Shown: positions 9,126 through 19,985, counted from the first letter of the stretch. The stretch: DNA of 64,000 nt from Bauldia litoralis (GCA_945882315.1 CAMCWB010000012.1:1-64000); one strand, 5' to 3'. Numbers and translations are program-made. The notes: generated from the letters alone by a model not told the origin.

Positions 9126-10274
9126 ATGAGCATGATCGACTCCACCGCCAACCTAGCCGCCGTCTGCGAACGGCTGTCTGCCGCCGATTTCGTCACGGTC
9201 GACACCGAATTCATGCGCGAAACCACCTATTGGCCGCGCCTTTGCGTCATTCAGATGGCCGGGCCGGACGAAGCGGTTATCATCGACGCCATGGCGCCGG
9301 GTATCGAGCTTGAGCCATTCTTCAAATTGATGGCGGACGAGCGGGTCATGAAGGTCTTTCATGCCGCCCGCCAGGACATCGAAATCGTCTTCCATCGCGG
9401 CGGCCTGATCCCCCACCCGATCTTCGACACCCAGGTGGCCGCCATGGTCTGCGGCTTCGGCGATTCGATCAGCTACGACCAGCTCGTCCAGCGCCTGACC
9501 GGCGCGCGCATCGACAAATCCTCGCGCTTCACCGATTGGGCCCGCCGCCCGCTGAGCGAGCGCCAGATCGAATATGCGCTCGCCGACGTGACCCATCTCC
9601 GCGACGTCTATCAGGCCCTTGCCGACCGCCTCGAGCAGCAGGGCCGCGCCGACTGGGTCCGCGAGGAAATGGGCGTCCTGACCTCTCCCGCGACCTATCA
9701 GCTCGAGCCGGAAGAATCCTGGAAGCGCCTCAAGATGCGCGTCCGCAAGCCGATCGAGCTCGCCATCCTCCAGGAAGTCGCCGCCTGGCGCGAGCGCGAG
9801 GCGCAAAGCCGCGACGTGCCGCGCAGCCGCGTCATCAAGGACGACGCGATCTACGAGATCGCCTCGCAGCAGCCGGCCAACGCCGCGGCGCTCGGCCAGC
9901 TCCGCACCATTCCGCGCGGCTTCGAGCGGTCGCGCTCGGCCGACAACATCCTCGCCGCCGTGCAGCGCGCCCTCGCCATCCCCAAGGAAGAACTGCCGAA
10001 GGTTCCCAAGCAGCGTCCCGCTTCCAACGGCAGCGGCGCTACCGTCGACCTGCTGAAGGTCCTCTTGAAGATGATGAGCGAGAGCCACGGGGTCGCCTCG
10101 AAGGTCATCGCCACGGTCGACGACCTCGAAGCCATCGCCGCCGACGACGCGGCCGACGTGCCCGCCCTGCATGGCTGGCGGCGCGAGCTGTTCGGTGAGA
10201 CGGCGCTGAAGCTGAAGCGCGGCAGGATCGCGCTGGCCGTCGAGCAGAACCACGTCGTAGCGGTCGAGCAATAG
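9126..10274 (+). CDS. rnd: Ribonuclease D
   Basis: This 382-residue 3'-5' exoribonuclease is involved in tRNA 3'-end maturation. The DEDD-y exonuclease fold is visible: Exo I VDTEFMRE (D26, E28), Exo [12 protein letters not shown], and Exo III with the YALADVTHL motif (Y-x3-D). A C-terminal HRDC-type region follows, including [15 protein letters not shown]. Length is normal for the family. The ATG at 9126 is preferred over upstream in-frame codons because the conserved domain starts at once. It converges on ppx with zero spacing: the two stops are adjacent at 10272-10277. Confidence 0.95.
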   Translation: MSMIDSTANLAAVCERLSAADFVTVDTEFMRETTYWPRLCVIQMAGPDEAVIIDAMAPGIELEPFFKLMADERVMKVFHAARQDIEIVFHRGGLIPHPIFDTQVAAMVCGFGDSISYDQLVQRLTGARIDKSSRFTDWARRPLSERQIEYALADVTHLRDVYQALADRLEQQGRADWVREEMGVLTSPATYQLEPEESWKRLKMRVRKPIELAILQEVAAWREREAQSRDVPRSRVIKDDAIYEIASQQPANAAALGQLRTIPRGFERSRSADNILAAVQRALAIPKEELPKVPKQRPASNGSGATVDLLKVLLKMMSESHGVASKVIATVDDLEAIAADDAADVPALHGWRRELFGETALKLKRGRIALAVEQNHVVAVEQ

Positions 10275-11870
10275 CTACTCGACTTTCACCACGGCTTCCA
10301 TGCCGCTCAGCTTGGCGAGCTGGCCGAGGCGGCGCTGGACGCGCGAGCCGCCGAGCGGCGCAAGATCGGTCGGCAGCACTAGGATGAGCTGCCGGCTCGT
10401 CGATTCGATCCGCGCCCGGCTGACCACGCCCGGCATCGCCCCGGAAATCAGGTAGGCAACCCGCAAGGTCGCACCGAGCGCCCGCGCCCGTTCGAGGAGG
10501 CGGGTCGGCGCAATCTCGCGGATGCGCGGCGACAGATGCTCGTCGACCAAGCCCTCGTGATGATAGAAATTGGCGAGCGCCAGATAGGCCCGCCCGGGAT
10601 GGTCGATGCCGATGAAGGCGGCATGGGCGATCAGGTTGAGGCTCTGCTCGCCGCGATATTCCGGATGCGCCCGCCAACCGATGTCGGCAAGCAGGCAGGA
10701 CGCGTGCCGGAGCCGCGTCTCCTCCTCGGTCTCGTCGAGCCCCAGCGCCACAAAGACCTGCGTGCTCCACGGGAAGAGTTCGTGGACATGGCGCGGCGAA
10801 CGCGACCGGAGATAGGCGAGTTCCTCGCAAGCGGCGATCAGCGGATCTTGCGCTTTCGCCTCCGCATCGAGGAGGTCGTAAAGCCGCCCCTCGCGGACGC
10901 CGAGCGCCGACATGACGATCTGTGACGGCTTCATGATCTTGATGATCTGGTCGAGCACCACCGCGCCGTAAGGCAGGAGCCCGCGCCTGGCTCGCGACAC
11001 CACCTCGATCGAATCGAGCGAGTCGAGGTCGCGGCGCGAGACCATGCGGCAGAACTCGCTCGCCTCGCCGGGATCGATCCCGTACTGGTGCATGACGTGG
11101 AGCGGATAGCCCTTCTGGCGCATGTGCAGCCGGGCGAGCGACCGCCACGAGCCGCCGATCGCATAGAAGGCGCGCTTGCCGTTCGTATCGGTCAGGACAT
11201 TCGAGGCCGACAAAAGGTCGACCGCGATCTTCTCCGCCCTCTTCACCGATTTGTCGGATGCATCTTCGAGCCGCACGCCGCCGAGCGGGAAGGTCTCGCC
11301 GGTCCCGATGCGGGTGCCGCTGACGTCGACCAGTTCAAGGCTGCCACCGCCGAGATCGCCGGCGATACCATCGGCGTTGTGGATGCCCGAGACGATGCCC
11401 ATTGCCGTCAGCCGCGCCTCTTCGGCGCCGCTGAGGAGCGAGACCTTGCAGCCGGTGATCGCTTCGACCGAGGCGACGAATTCCGGCCCATTGACCGCCT
11501 CGCGGGCCGCGGCCGTCGTCAGGACATGGGTCTCGGTGACGCCCATCTGCCGGGCGAGTGCCGTAAAGCGCCGGAGCGCCGCCAGCGCCGAAGCGATCGC
11601 CGCCGGGTTCAGCCGGCCGGTGATCGCGACGCCGCGCGCCAGCTCGCAAAGCTCTTTTTCGTTGAAGAGCGGCGTCGCCGATCGCGACAGCCGCTCAAAG
11701 ACGACGATACGGACCGAATTCGAGCCGATGTCGACGATCGCAACCGGCCCGCCATCGTGAATCCTTCCGGGCGCGATCTCGGGTCCTTCGCCGAAGGACA
11801 GCAAGACGTCGGACCTAGCGGGCACGACGACCCGAAGATTTCGACGCGTTTGCCTTAATGGATTTGCCAC
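10275..11870 (-). CDS. ppx: Exopolyphosphatase / guanosine pentaphosphate phosphohydrolase (Ppx/GppA)
   Basis: This enzyme hydrolyses terminal phosphates of polyphosphate or pppGpp and has the ASKHA-fold nucleotide-binding motifs: [16 protein letters not shown] near the N-terminus and [13 protein letters not shown] for phosphate 2. An HD-like helical C-terminal domain follows. From the GTG at 11870 it has 531 residues and overlaps the end of ppk by 56 bases. GTG at 11825 or TTG at 11804 are alternative starts that would nearly remove the overlap, and the first 35 residues are not conserved. Directly downstream of ppk, it forms the usual ppk-ppx polyphosphate operon. Confidence 0.93.
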   Translation of the reverse strand: MANPLRQTRRNLRVVVPARSDVLLSFGEGPEIAPGRIHDGGPVAIVDIGSNSVRIVVFERLSRSATPLFNEKELCELARGVAITGRLNPAAIASALAALRRFTALARQMGVTETHVLTTAAAREAVNGPEFVASVEAITGCKVSLLSGAEEARLTAMGIVSGIHNADGIAGDLGGGSLELVDVSGTRIGTGETFPLGGVRLEDASDKSVKRAEKIAVDLLSASNVLTDTNGKRAFYAIGGSWRSLARLHMRQKGYPLHVMHQYGIDPGEASEFCRMVSRRDLDSLDSIEVVSRARRGLLPYGAVVLDQIIKIMKPSQIVMSALGVREGRLYDLLDAEAKAQDPLIAACEELAYLRSRSPRHVHELFPWSTQVFVALGLDETEEETRLRHASCLLADIGWRAHPEYRGEQSLNLIAHAAFIGIDHPGRAYLALANFYHHEGLVDEHLSPRIREIAPTRLLERARALGATLRVAYLISGAMPGVVSRARIESTSRQLILVLPTDLAPLGGSRVQRRLGQLAKLSGMEAVVKVE

Positions 11871-14022
11871 GTCCGGAGAGGCTCGGGTTGGTCATGAAAT
11901 ACTGGTGGGCATTGACGGGCGATTCGCCCTTTTTTGCAACAATACGAACCGAGCTGCCGTCCGGCAGGACCTTCCAGCTCTCCTGGTTGTCGGCAAGGTT
12001 GGTCACCATGATCTGGTCGAGGATCTGCTCATGCACGGTCGGGTTCAGGATCGGCACGATCGCCTCGACGCGCCGGTCGAGGTTGCGCGGCATCATGTCG
12101 GCCGAGCCAATATAGACGATCGCGTCCGGCGACGGCAGCTCATGGCCGTTGCCGAAGCAGAATATCCGGGCATGCTCGAGGAAGCGCCCGACGATCGACT
12201 TGACGTAGATATTCTCCGACAGACCCGGAATGCCCGGCCGCAGGCAGCAGATGCCGCGCACGACGAGCTCGATCTTCACGCCCGCCCGGCTGGCGTCGTA
12301 AAGCGCGTCGATGACCTGGCCGTCGACCAGCGAGTTCATCTTCATCCAGATGCCGCTCGGCCGCCCTGCCTTGGCGTGCACGATCTCGGCGTCGATCAGG
12401 TCGAGGATGCGTTTTCTCAGCATATGCGGCGAGACCGCAATGCGTTCGAGTTCGGCCGGCTCGGAATAGCCGGTGATGTAGTTGAAAAGGTGCGCCACGT
12501 CGCGCGCAATCGCCGGATCGGCCGAGAAGAAGGACAGGTCGGTGTAAACCCGCGCCGTCACCGGATGATAGTTGCCGGTGCCGATATGGACGTAGCTGGT
12601 GAGCTGGCCGTTCTCGCGCCGCACGACCATCGACAGCTTGGCGTGGGTTTTGAGCTCGATGAAGCCGTAGACCACCTGCACGCCGGCTCGCTCGAGATCG
12701 CGCGCCCAGCGGATGTTGGCTTCCTCGTCGAAGCGCGCCTTCAGCTCGACCAGCGCCGTGACCGACTTGCCGGCCTCGGCCGCCTCGGCGAGCGCCCGCA
12801 CGATCGGCGAATCGTTGGACGTGCGATAGAGCGTCTGCTTGATCGCGATGACGTCCGGGTCCGACGCCGCCTGCCGCAGATATTGCACGACGACGTCGAA
12901 GGATTCGTAGGGGTGATGGACGACGAGGTCTTTTTGCCGGATCGCCGCGAAACAGTCGCCGCGATGCTCCAGGATGCGCTCGGGAAAGCGCGGCGTGTAA
13001 GGGACGAATTTCAGGTTCGGCCGGTCGACGCTGGCAAGCTGCGAAATATCGTTGAGCGCCAGCATCCCGTTGACGAGGAAAACCTCGTCGCCGATGACGC
13101 CAAGCGCCTTCGCGACGAGCTGCCGCAGGCTGTCGGGCGTCGCCGCTTCGATCTCCAGCCGGATGACCGAACCGCGCCGCCGCCGCTTGAGCGCACTTTC
13201 GTAAAAGCGGACGAGATCTTCCGCCTCTTCCTCGATCTCGATGTCCGAGTCGCGGATGAGCCGGAACGCTCCCTGCCCTTCCACCGCGTAACCGGGGAAG
13301 AGCCGTGGGATGAACAGGAGCACCGCCTGGTCGAGGCTGATGAAGCGATCGTTGTCGGCGTCGCCGCCGGGCAGGCGGATGAAGCGGCCGAGCGTCGCCG
13401 GCATGCGGATGAGCGCCGTCATGCCGCGGCCGCTCGAACGACGCGTCAGTTGCAGCGCCACGGTCAGGCCGAGATTGGGGATGAAGGGGAACGGATGTGC
13501 CGGGTCGATGGCGAACGGCGTCAGGACCGGAAAGATCGAGTCGAGGAAATGATGCTCGAGCCAGTCGCGATCCGCGTCCGAGATGCCGGCGGCATCGACG
13601 AGCCCGATGCCCGCCTTCGCCAGGTCGTGCCGCAATTGGCCCCAGCGATGCTGCTGGTCGCTGGCGAGCACCGCGACGGCGTCGCCAATCTGCCGCAGCT
13701 GCTCTGTCGGCGAGAGGCCATCATCGGACGCCATGCTGATGCCCTGGCGTTGCTGGCCCTTCAGGCCGGCAACCCGGACCATAAAGAATTCGTCGAGGTT
13801 GTTCGCGGAAATCGATAGAAAGCGAAGCTGCTCAAGGATGGGGTGGTTGGGATTGGACGCCTCTTCCAGCACGCGCCGATTGAAATGAAGCCAGGAAAGT
13901 TCCCGATTGATGAAACGCTCCGGCTTCTCGCGAAGCCGGCCGCCAGCCACCGCCTCGATCTCGACAACCGCGATTTCCCGCGGGGTATTCACGTCGGGGT
14001 TCTTCTGTTCCATTTCCGTCAT
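11815..14022 (-). CDS. ppk: Polyphosphate kinase 1
   Basis: This enzyme reversibly transfers the ATP gamma-phosphate to polyphosphate. About 735 residues contain the N-terminal helical domain ([19 protein letters not shown]), the head domain ([14 protein letters not shown]), and two phospholipase D-like catalytic domains with the autophosphorylated His in [15 protein letters not shown] and the second motif in [36 protein letters not shown] is also intact. The frame opens at a TTG (14070), but I prefer the ATG at 14022 because it leaves promoter space to the divergent gene at 14102. ATG 14043 and ATG 14013 are alternatives. It is co-transcribed with ppx. Confidence 0.95.
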   Translation of the reverse strand: MTEMEQKNPDVNTPREIAVVEIEAVAGGRLREKPERFINRELSWLHFNRRVLEEASNPNHPILEQLRFLSISANNLDEFFMVRVAGLKGQQRQGISMASDDGLSPTEQLRQIGDAVAVLASDQQHRWGQLRHDLAKAGIGLVDAAGISDADRDWLEHHFLDSIFPVLTPFAIDPAHPFPFIPNLGLTVALQLTRRSSGRGMTALIRMPATLGRFIRLPGGDADNDRFISLDQAVLLFIPRLFPGYAVEGQGAFRLIRDSDIEIEEEAEDLVRFYESALKRRRRGSVIRLEIEAATPDSLRQLVAKALGVIGDEVFLVNGMLALNDISQLASVDRPNLKFVPYTPRFPERILEHRGDCFAAIRQKDLVVHHPYESFDVVVQYLRQAASDPDVIAIKQTLYRTSNDSPIVRALAEAAEAGKSVTALVELKARFDEEANIRWARDLERAGVQVVYGFIELKTHAKLSMVVRRENGQLTSYVHIGTGNYHPVTARVYTDLSFFSADPAIARDVAHLFNYITGYSEPAELERIAVSPHMLRKRILDLIDAEIVHAKAGRPSGIWMKMNSLVDGQVIDALYDASRAGVKIELVVRGICCLRPGIPGLSENIYVKSIVGRFLEHARIFCFGNGHELPSPDAIVYIGSADMMPRNLDRRVEAIVPILNPTVHEQILDQIMVTNLADNQESWKVLPDGSSVRIVAKKGESPVNAHQYFMTNPSLSGRGKSIKANASKSSGRRAR

Positions 14023-14101
14023 GTCCAACCGATAGAGGACCATAACCCGCAATTGTGACGATTCTGCCAAGGAATCAGCCTATTGGGTCAACGCCGGCAA
14101 A

Positions 14102-16177
14102 ATGGACATAAACATCACCGAAACCCTGCTGCATTTCGCCAGCACCTATCCGTGGCTGGTCGGCGGCCTGATTTGTCTCTCGGCCTTCCTTGAGGCAATT
14201 CCCTTTGTCGGATCCCTGTTCCCGGGCTCGGCAACCGTTCTCGTGCTTTCCGGCGCCGTCGGGGCCGCCGGCGGCCCGGTCTGGCCGCTGGTCGCCTGGG
14301 GCTGTCTGGGCGGCTTTATCGGCGACACGCTCGGCTACTGGATCGGCCGCCGCTACGGCGTGACGCTGCGCGAGGTCTGGCCCTTCACCAGCCGGCCGGC
14401 GCTCTGGGACAATGTCGCAGGCTTCCTGCAGAAGCATGGCGGCAAGAGTGTCGTCATCAGCCGCTTCCTGCCCGGCGTCCGCGCCGTCACGCCGATCGCG
14501 GCCGGCGCGATGGGCATCAAGGCGCCCTTCTTCGTCGTGACCAGCATCATCGCGGCATTCGCCTGGGCGCTCGTCTATGTCGTTCCCGCCGCCCTCCTCG
14601 GCCAGCTCCTGTCGACCGCCGGGCAGATCAGCGGCCGCCTCGTCGGCGCCGTGCTGACGGTCATCGTCGCGCTGGCGCTGGTCGTCTGGCTCGCCCGCGT
14701 CGCGGCGGCGGTGATCGGGCCGCGGATCTACCGCTTCTACCGGCTGACGGTCAGCCAGATGGAGGTCTCGTCGAACCCGGTGGCACGCAAGATCGGCGGC
14801 CTCCTCGATCCGGCGCTGGCGACGATCGGCCCGCATCTCATCTGGGGTACGGTCGCCCTCGTCTCCGCCATCGGCCTGTTCGGCATCGTCGAGAGCATCC
14901 TCGCCAGCACCCAGCTGGTCGACATGGACAGCTCGATCCGCTCCTTTGCGCTCTCGATCCGCTCGACGCCGATCGACTCCGTGATGGTTGCCGTGACTTC
15001 CTTCGGCGAGGGCTGGGTGATCGCCATCTCGGCGACGCTTCTGGCGCTGGCGCTGCTCATCGGCGGCAACCGGCGTACCGCGGCGATCGTCGCAATCGTC
15101 TTTGGCGCCACCTTCATTTTCGTGCCGATCATCAACACGCTGCTGCGCAAGGAATATCCGGCAGCCGACATCCACCCGGCCTTCCTGGCGGCCAGCTTCC
15201 CGAGCAGCCACGCCACGCTGGTGACGCTCTTCTGCGGCGTGCTGGCGGCGCTTGCCACCCCGGCGCTGAGCGTCGTCGGGCGCATGGTCGCCTGGTCGCT
15301 GGCGGTCGCCGTCGCAACGCTGGTCGGTATCTCGCGCATCTATCTCGATGCGCTGTGGCCGTCGGACGTCGCCGGCGGCCTGCTTCTCGGCCTCTGCCTG
15401 ACGGCGGTCTTCGCCATGATCCGTACTGGCTTCGAGTTCGAGCTCGGCAAGACGCTCCGCTATCCGCTGATCGCCTGCGCCGTGTTCGGCATCGTCGGCG
15501 GCACACACGCGATTTCCTACCAGGAGACCGACCTCGCCCGCTATGCGCCCCGGCCGGAGGCGATCGCACTCGCCGAGGGTCATTGGCTGGCCGAGGCCTG
15601 GCGCGACCTGCCGGCCCACCGCCTCGACCTCATGGGCGATTCCGAGGAGACCATTTCGCTTCAGGTCATCGCCGAGCCCAAGGCTTTCGCCGAGGTCCTG
15701 GCGCGGAGCGGCTGGACATCGCGGCCGGGCTTCTCGGTGCGCGACACCGTGCTCTTCCTGTCCGCTTCGACGCCGCTCTCTGCCCTGCCGCCACTGCCGC
15801 TGATGGAAAGCGGCCGCCTGCCGGCGGAGACCTTCGTGCACGACGGCGCGACGGAAAATGAGCGGCTGGTCATCCGCCTCTGGCCGAGCCCGGTCACCGT
15901 CCTCTGGGGGGATCAGGACCGGCCGCTGCTGGTCGGTTCGATCACGGCCGAAAAGATCATACGTCCCTACGAGGCGCTGACGATGCTCGACACGTTCGCG
16001 CCGGCCGGCGGCGTCGGCTCCATCCTCGACGACATCACCCGGAATGCCCAGTCCTCGCTGAGCGTCGTCCGCCGCCAGGGCGCGGCCGGGCCGGTGCTCC
16101 TCGTCACCCCCTACCGCCCGGCCACCGCCGTCAGCTCAGTCCTCGGCAAGCCCCGCCTCCGCCTGGCCGTCAAATAG
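14102..16177 (+). CDS. DedA / PAP2 / LssY fusion membrane protein
   Basis: This 691-residue integral membrane protein has three modules. Residues 1-210 are a DedA (SNARE-associated) domain with SAFLEAIPFVGSLFPGSA and the GR-FxPG-R motif (SRFLPGVRAVTPIAAGAMG). Residues about 225-440 are a PAP2 phosphatase-like domain, and 450-691 are an LssY C-terminal domain. PAP2 motif 2 is present (PSSH, residues 367-370). Motif 3 reads SR-IYLDA-L-WPSD, with Leu418 where the nucleophilic His is expected, and motif 1 is also poor, so the phosphatase domain may be inactive. Related fusions are linked to lipid or undecaprenyl-phosphate handling. It overlaps the convergent hdaA by 42 bases. Confidence 0.88.
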   Translation: MDINITETLLHFASTYPWLVGGLICLSAFLEAIPFVGSLFPGSATVLVLSGAVGAAGGPVWPLVAWGCLGGFIGDTLGYWIGRRYGVTLREVWPFTSRPALWDNVAGFLQKHGGKSVVISRFLPGVRAVTPIAAGAMGIKAPFFVVTSIIAAFAWALVYVVPAALLGQLLSTAGQISGRLVGAVLTVIVALALVVWLARVAAAVIGPRIYRFYRLTVSQMEVSSNPVARKIGGLLDPALATIGPHLIWGTVALVSAIGLFGIVESILASTQLVDMDSSIRSFALSIRSTPIDSVMVAVTSFGEGWVIAISATLLALALLIGGNRRTAAIVAIVFGATFIFVPIINTLLRKEYPAADIHPAFLAASFPSSHATLVTLFCGVLAALATPALSVVGRMVAWSLAVAVATLVGISRIYLDALWPSDVAGGLLLGLCLTAVFAMIRTGFEFELGKTLRYPLIACAVFGIVGGTHAISYQETDLARYAPRPEAIALAEGHWLAEAWRDLPAHRLDLMGDSEETISLQVIAEPKAFAEVLARSGWTSRPGFSVRDTVLFLSASTPLSALPPLPLMESGRLPAETFVHDGATENERLVIRLWPSPVTVLWGDQDRPLLVGSITAEKIIRPYEALTMLDTFAPAGGVGSILDDITRNAQSSLSVVRRQGAAGPVLLVTPYRPATAVSSVLGKPRLRLAVK

Positions 16178-16837
16178 CGGTTGCAGCGCCGTCGCCGCGA
16201 AGCGGGCGGTGATCGGCCGGGCTTCGGCCAGCGCCTCACGATCGAGTTGCTCGACGATGCGGCTGGCCGCATCGAAGGAACGCTCCATCCGCGCAACGAT
16301 GAAATCGACGACGCTACGGTCGATCATCAATTGCCGGTCGGCGAAGAGCTTGGTGAGCACCCGCCGCAGGAGGTCGTCGTCCGGCGCCGCGAGCTCCAGC
16401 GGCTGTGCAGCGCGAAGCCGCGACGCAAGATCGGGCAGCGTCAGCGGCAGCGCCGCGGCCGGCAGGCGGCTCGTCAGCAGCAGCGCCGCCTTCCGTTCGA
16501 CGGCGAGATTGAGGACGTGAAACAGCACCGCCTCGTCGAACGGGCCGCCATGCAGATCCTCGATCGCCAGCGCCCCGCGTGCGATGGAATCTTCCGCGGA
16601 CTCGATCGTCAGTTCCGCGGCTCGCAGCGCCTCGGCGCCGCTCTCGGCCCGCCATATCTCGACGAGATGGCTTTTCCCCGACCCGGCCGGTCCATAAAGC
16701 AGCACCGGCCGCGCCGGCCACTCCGGCCAGCCGTCGAACAGGGCGATCGCGGCGGCATTCGCCGTTCCTGTCAGGAAATCGGCGCGGCCGAGCGAGGCCC
16801 GATGCGGCAGGGAAAGTGGCAACTGGCGGGGAGACAC
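16136..16837 (-). CDS. hdaA: DnaA-related regulatory inactivator HdaA
   Basis: This 233-residue AAA+ protein is homologous to the DnaA ATPase domain but lacks the DNA-binding C-terminus. In alphaproteobacteria HdaA with the beta-clamp promotes DnaA-ATP hydrolysis. An N-terminal RQLPLSLPH segment fits the clamp-binding motif (QLxLxL). Walker A GPAGSGKS is at 49-56, a Walker B-like ALAIEDLH follows, and a sensor-type LLTSRLPAAALPL segment and lid helices come after it. The start is GTG at 16837, 12 bases after the stop of the permease gene, because it places the clamp motif at the N-terminus. It is in an operon with the upstream permease and CDP-alcohol transferase. Confidence 0.9.
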   Translation of the reverse strand: MSPRQLPLSLPHRASLGRADFLTGTANAAAIALFDGWPEWPARPVLLYGPAGSGKSHLVEIWRAESGAEALRAAELTIESAEDSIARGALAIEDLHGGPFDEAVLFHVLNLAVERKAALLLTSRLPAAALPLTLPDLASRLRAAQPLELAAPDDDLLRRVLTKLFADRQLMIDRSVVDFIVARMERSFDAASRIVEQLDREALAEARPITARFAATALQPLFDGQAEAGLAED

Positions 16838-16848
16838 GATGCCGCCGG

Positions 16849-17928
16849 CTATTCGCGCTCGGAGCCGACGCCGACGCCGCGATAGATCGGGCTGTCGAGA
16901 TAGCGGCCGAGCGCATAGCGCACGAGCACGCCCACCGCGGCAGCGGCCGGGATCGCGATCATCACACCGACGAAGCCGAACAGGTAGCCGAAGGCAAAGA
17001 GCGCGAACATCACCCAGACCGGATGAAGGCCGACATTCTGCCCGATCAGCCGCGGCTGCAGGACGTAGTTCTCCATGAACTGGCCGGCCACGAAGACGCC
17101 CATCGTGGCGATGATCCACGGCCAGTCCGGCCAGAACTGGACGATGGCCACCGCCACCGCGACGATGAATCCGCCGGTCGCGCCGACGAAGGGGATGAAG
17201 CTCAGGATGCCGGCGGCGAGGCCGATCAGGAAGCCGAAATTCAGGCCGATCGTGACCAGCCCGGTCGAATAGAAGGTCGCCAGGATCAGGCAGGTCAGGC
17301 CCTGCCCGCGGATGAAAGCGGCAATCGCCCGGTCGATCTCGCGCGCGATGCTGCGAATCTCTTCGAGATGGTCGCGCGGCAGCCAGGAGTCGACATGCGC
17401 GACCAGCCGGTCCCAGTCGTAGAGGACATAGAAGGCGACCACCGGCGTCACGATGAAGAGCGCGACGATGTTGAGAAAGGCCTGTCCGCCGTTCCACAGC
17501 GACGCGAGGATGGCGGCAACCCAGGTCGACCCCTGGCTGGTGAGGCCGCGAAGCGACGTGCCGATCTGGTTCGGGTCGATGCCGAGATGGGCTGAGAGCC
17601 GGCTATGGATCAGGGTCGTGAACAGCGTCTGCAGCTTGTCGGCATACTCCGGAATGCGCTGGATGAAGTCGGCGAGCTGGTTGGCGAGCACCGGGACCAG
17701 CAGGATGACCGCCAGCACGACAACGACGATCACGACGACCAGAATGGTCAGGGTCGCGCCAAGTCGGCCGAGCCCGCCCTGCTCCAACCGGTCGGCGATC
17801 GGGTCGAGGGCGTAAGCGAGCACCATGCCTGCCACAAACGGCAGGAGTATCTCGCTGAAGATCAGCAAGAACAAAAGGAGCGCTACGAACGCTCCGATCC
17901 AGAAGCCGGTCTGACGCCAAACAGTCAT
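16849..17928 (-). CDS. AI-2E family transporter (PerM-like)
   Basis: This 359-residue membrane protein of the AI-2E exporter/PerM (UPF0118) family has an N-terminal helix pair (TGFWIGAFVALLLFLLIFSEILLP), a family-typical GMVLAYALDPIADRLE, a central amphipathic region, and a C-terminal GFLIGLAAGILSFIPFVGA helix containing the conserved PFVG motif. The transported substrate is unknown, and the family name comes from a few members linked to autoinducer-2 or sodium export. Its ATG overlaps the stop of the upstream gene (ATGA at 17925-17928). This arrangement next to hdaA is common in Rhizobiales. Confidence 0.9.
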   Translation of the reverse strand: MTVWRQTGFWIGAFVALLLFLLIFSEILLPFVAGMVLAYALDPIADRLEQGGLGRLGATLTILVVVIVVVVLAVILLVPVLANQLADFIQRIPEYADKLQTLFTTLIHSRLSAHLGIDPNQIGTSLRGLTSQGSTWVAAILASLWNGGQAFLNIVALFIVTPVVAFYVLYDWDRLVAHVDSWLPRDHLEEIRSIAREIDRAIAAFIRGQGLTCLILATFYSTGLVTIGLNFGFLIGLAAGILSFIPFVGATGGFIVAVAVAIVQFWPDWPWIIATMGVFVAGQFMENYVLQPRLIGQNVGLHPVWVMFALFAFGYLFGFVGVMIAIPAAAAVGVLVRYALGRYLDSPIYRGVGVGSERE

Positions 17929-18485
17929 GCAAGCGGGTCCGCCGAGGGAGGTACATCCTCACTCATATGCCGAACCCAATCCACCGCATAGACGATCGCC
18001 GAGCCGAGCGTCAGCAGGCCGACCACGACGATCAGCGCATCCGGGAGCCATCCGAGCGCCCGCGCGAAGGCCTGGTCGGCGAGGACGACTGCCGCGAGCA
18101 CGATCTGGAAGACCGTGTTGACCTTGCTGATCGCCCGCGGCCGCATCGCGACCGGCTGGTCGACCATCCATGACAGCACGACGCCGCCGACGATGAGGAG
18201 ATCGCGGCTGACGACCAGGATGGCAAGCCAGACCGGCAGGGCGCCGGTGATCGAGAAGGTGACGTAGATCGAGACCAGCAGCGCCTTGTCGGCGATCGGG
18301 TCGAGATAGGCGCCAAGGTCGGACCGCTGGTCGAAGGTGCGGGCAATGAAGCCGTCGACGCCATCGCTGACGCCGGCAATGATGAAGGCCCAGAATGCCA
18401 GGACGTGCTCGCCGCTGACGATCAGCCAGATCGTCAGGGGCACGATGAACAGGCGGCCGATCGTAATCAGATTGGGGATCGTCAC
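17925..18485 (-). CDS. CDP-alcohol phosphatidyltransferase family protein
   Basis: This 186-residue integral membrane enzyme swaps the CMP of a CDP-activated lipid for an alcohol. The signature D-G-x2-A-R-x8-G-x3-D-x3-D is fully present, with D41, D44, A48, R49, G58, D62 and D66. About six membrane helices are predicted. The start is GTG at 18485 (MTIPNLITIGR), typical of PgsA-like proteins. A second enzyme of this family, closer to true PgsA, lies at 40393, so this copy probably uses another alcohol or makes cardiolipin-type products. It is translationally coupled to the AI-2E permease. Confidence 0.88.
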   Translation of the reverse strand: MTIPNLITIGRLFIVPLTIWLIVSGEHVLAFWAFIIAGVSDGVDGFIARTFDQRSDLGAYLDPIADKALLVSIYVTFSITGALPVWLAILVVSRDLLIVGGVVLSWMVDQPVAMRPRAISKVNTVFQIVLAAVVLADQAFARALGWLPDALIVVVGLLTLGSAIVYAVDWVRHMSEDVPPSADPLA

Positions 18486-18595
18486 ATGCAGGTGGGGAGC
18501 ATCCCCTCCTCTACTTTACTCGGACCGCGCGGCGGCGCGGTAGGTTTGACAGGCCCGGCGCCGAAAGCCAAGCGCCGCGCCGAATCCCAAGGATT

Positions 18596-19852
18596 TCAGC
18601 CACCGCAACGGGCGAGATTAAGGCCCGAAATGTCGATATCCGGACGCTTTCCGGAAATCACGTCCGCGATCACCCGGCCGGAACCGCAGGACATGGTCCA
18701 GCCGAGCGTCCCGTGGCCGGTATTGAGATAGAGATTCGGCAGCTTGGTTCCACAGACCAGCGGCGGCCCATCCGGGGTCATCGGCCGGAGCCCGCACCAG
18801 AAAGTTCCCGCCGCGAGATCGCCGCCGCGCGGGAAGAGATCGGCAACCGAATGCTCGAGCGTCGCCCGCCGGGCCGGACGCGGCGTCATGTCGAATCCGG
18901 AGACTTCCGCCGTGCCGCCGACCCGGATGCGGTCGCCAAGACGGGTGATCGCGATCTTGTAGCTCTCGTCCATCACCGTCGAGACCGGCGCCCCCGCCGC
19001 ATCCTTGACCGGCACCGTGATCGAATAGCCCTTCACCGGATAGACCGGGACGGAAATGCCGAGCGGCCGCAGGGTTTTTGGCGAATAGCTGCCGAAAGCA
19101 ACGACATAGGCGTCGGCCTTCAGGATGCCGGCGCCGGTCGCCACGCCCGACACCTTGCCGGCCTCGGTCAGGATGGTGTCGACCACCGTCGAGAAATGGA
19201 AGCTGACGCCGCGCGCTTCGGCCATTTTTGCGAGCTTGTCGGTGAATATCTTGCAATCGCCGGTCTCGTCACCCGGCAGCCGCAGGCCGCCGACGAATTT
19301 GCCGCGCACGTCGGCCAGGGCCGGCTCCGCCGCGATGCAGCCCGCCGGATCGAGGAGTTCGTACGGAACGCCGAACTGCCTGAGCACGGCGATATCCTCG
19401 TCGGCGCCGTGCAACTGCTTCTCCGTGCGGAAAAGCTGCAAGGTCCCCTGCTCGCGCTCGTCATAGGTGATGCCGGTCGAGCCGCGCAGGTCGCGGAGCA
19501 GGTCGCGGCTATATTCGGCGATCGGCACCATGCGTGCCTTGTTTTCGGCATAGCGCGCCGAGGTGCAGTTGCGCAGGAGCCGCAGCAGGAAGACGAACAT
19601 CGCCGGATCGAAATGCGGCCGGATCACCAGCGGCCCGAAGGGCATGGTCAGCCATTTGACGACTTTGCGGGGGACGCCAGGGCCCGCCCAGGGCGAGGCG
19701 TAGCCGGGCGACACCTCGCCGGCATTGGCGTAGCTCGTCTCGAGCGCCGGACCGGGCTGCCGGTCGACGACCTCGACCTCATGGCCGGCCTCGGCGAGAT
19801 ACCAGGCGGACGTGACGCCGATGACGCCGCCGCCGAGAACAAGAACTTTCAT
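18596..19852 (-). CDS. dadA: D-amino acid dehydrogenase
   Basis: This 418-residue FAD-dependent oxidoreductase deaminates D-amino acids such as D-alanine at the membrane. It has the N-terminal dinucleotide-binding motif GGGVIG at residues 7-12 with [20 protein letters not shown], the DadA-type [17 protein letters not shown] loop, and the C-terminal FAD motif [20 protein letters not shown] chose the ATG at 19852 because it directly precedes the FAD motif. It is divergent from purM. The 110-base gap downstream holds nothing recognisable. Confidence 0.93.
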   Translation of the reverse strand: MKVLVLGGGVIGVTSAWYLAEAGHEVEVVDRQPGPALETSYANAGEVSPGYASPWAGPGVPRKVVKWLTMPFGPLVIRPHFDPAMFVFLLRLLRNCTSARYAENKARMVPIAEYSRDLLRDLRGSTGITYDEREQGTLQLFRTEKQLHGADEDIAVLRQFGVPYELLDPAGCIAAEPALADVRGKFVGGLRLPGDETGDCKIFTDKLAKMAEARGVSFHFSTVVDTILTEAGKVSGVATGAGILKADAYVVAFGSYSPKTLRPLGISVPVYPVKGYSITVPVKDAAGAPVSTVMDESYKIAITRLGDRIRVGGTAEVSGFDMTPRPARRATLEHSVADLFPRGGDLAAGTFWCGLRPMTPDGPPLVCGTKLPNLYLNTGHGTLGWTMSCGSGRVIADVISGKRPDIDISGLNLARCGG

Positions 19853-19985
19853 GCGCCGCCCAATAGTCGTCTCGCCGCGAAGCCTAGCACGGCTCCACGG
19901 ACATATGGGGCGCAAGCGTCGGAATTGCTTGCAATCCCCGCCCCTTTGCCGTTTCTCATCGCCCGCATGGAGGCGCGAATCCTGA

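Noticed and set aside
7319-9313. Plus-strand open frame of 664 codons
   Set aside because: It is antisense to aspS, with a composition dominated by Arg, Ala, Glu and His and no family pattern. The aspS product is certain.
11905-13818. Plus-strand open frame of 637 codons
   Set aside because: It is antisense to ppk and has shadow-type composition.
14075-15841. Minus-strand open frame of 588 codons
   Set aside because: It is antisense to the DedA/PAP2/LssY gene, composed largely of Asp, Arg, Glu and Gly, with no domain.
18545-18550. TTGACA on the plus strand as a promoter
   Set aside because: It sits between two minus-strand genes with nothing to transcribe downstream on the plus strand, and no -10 follows.
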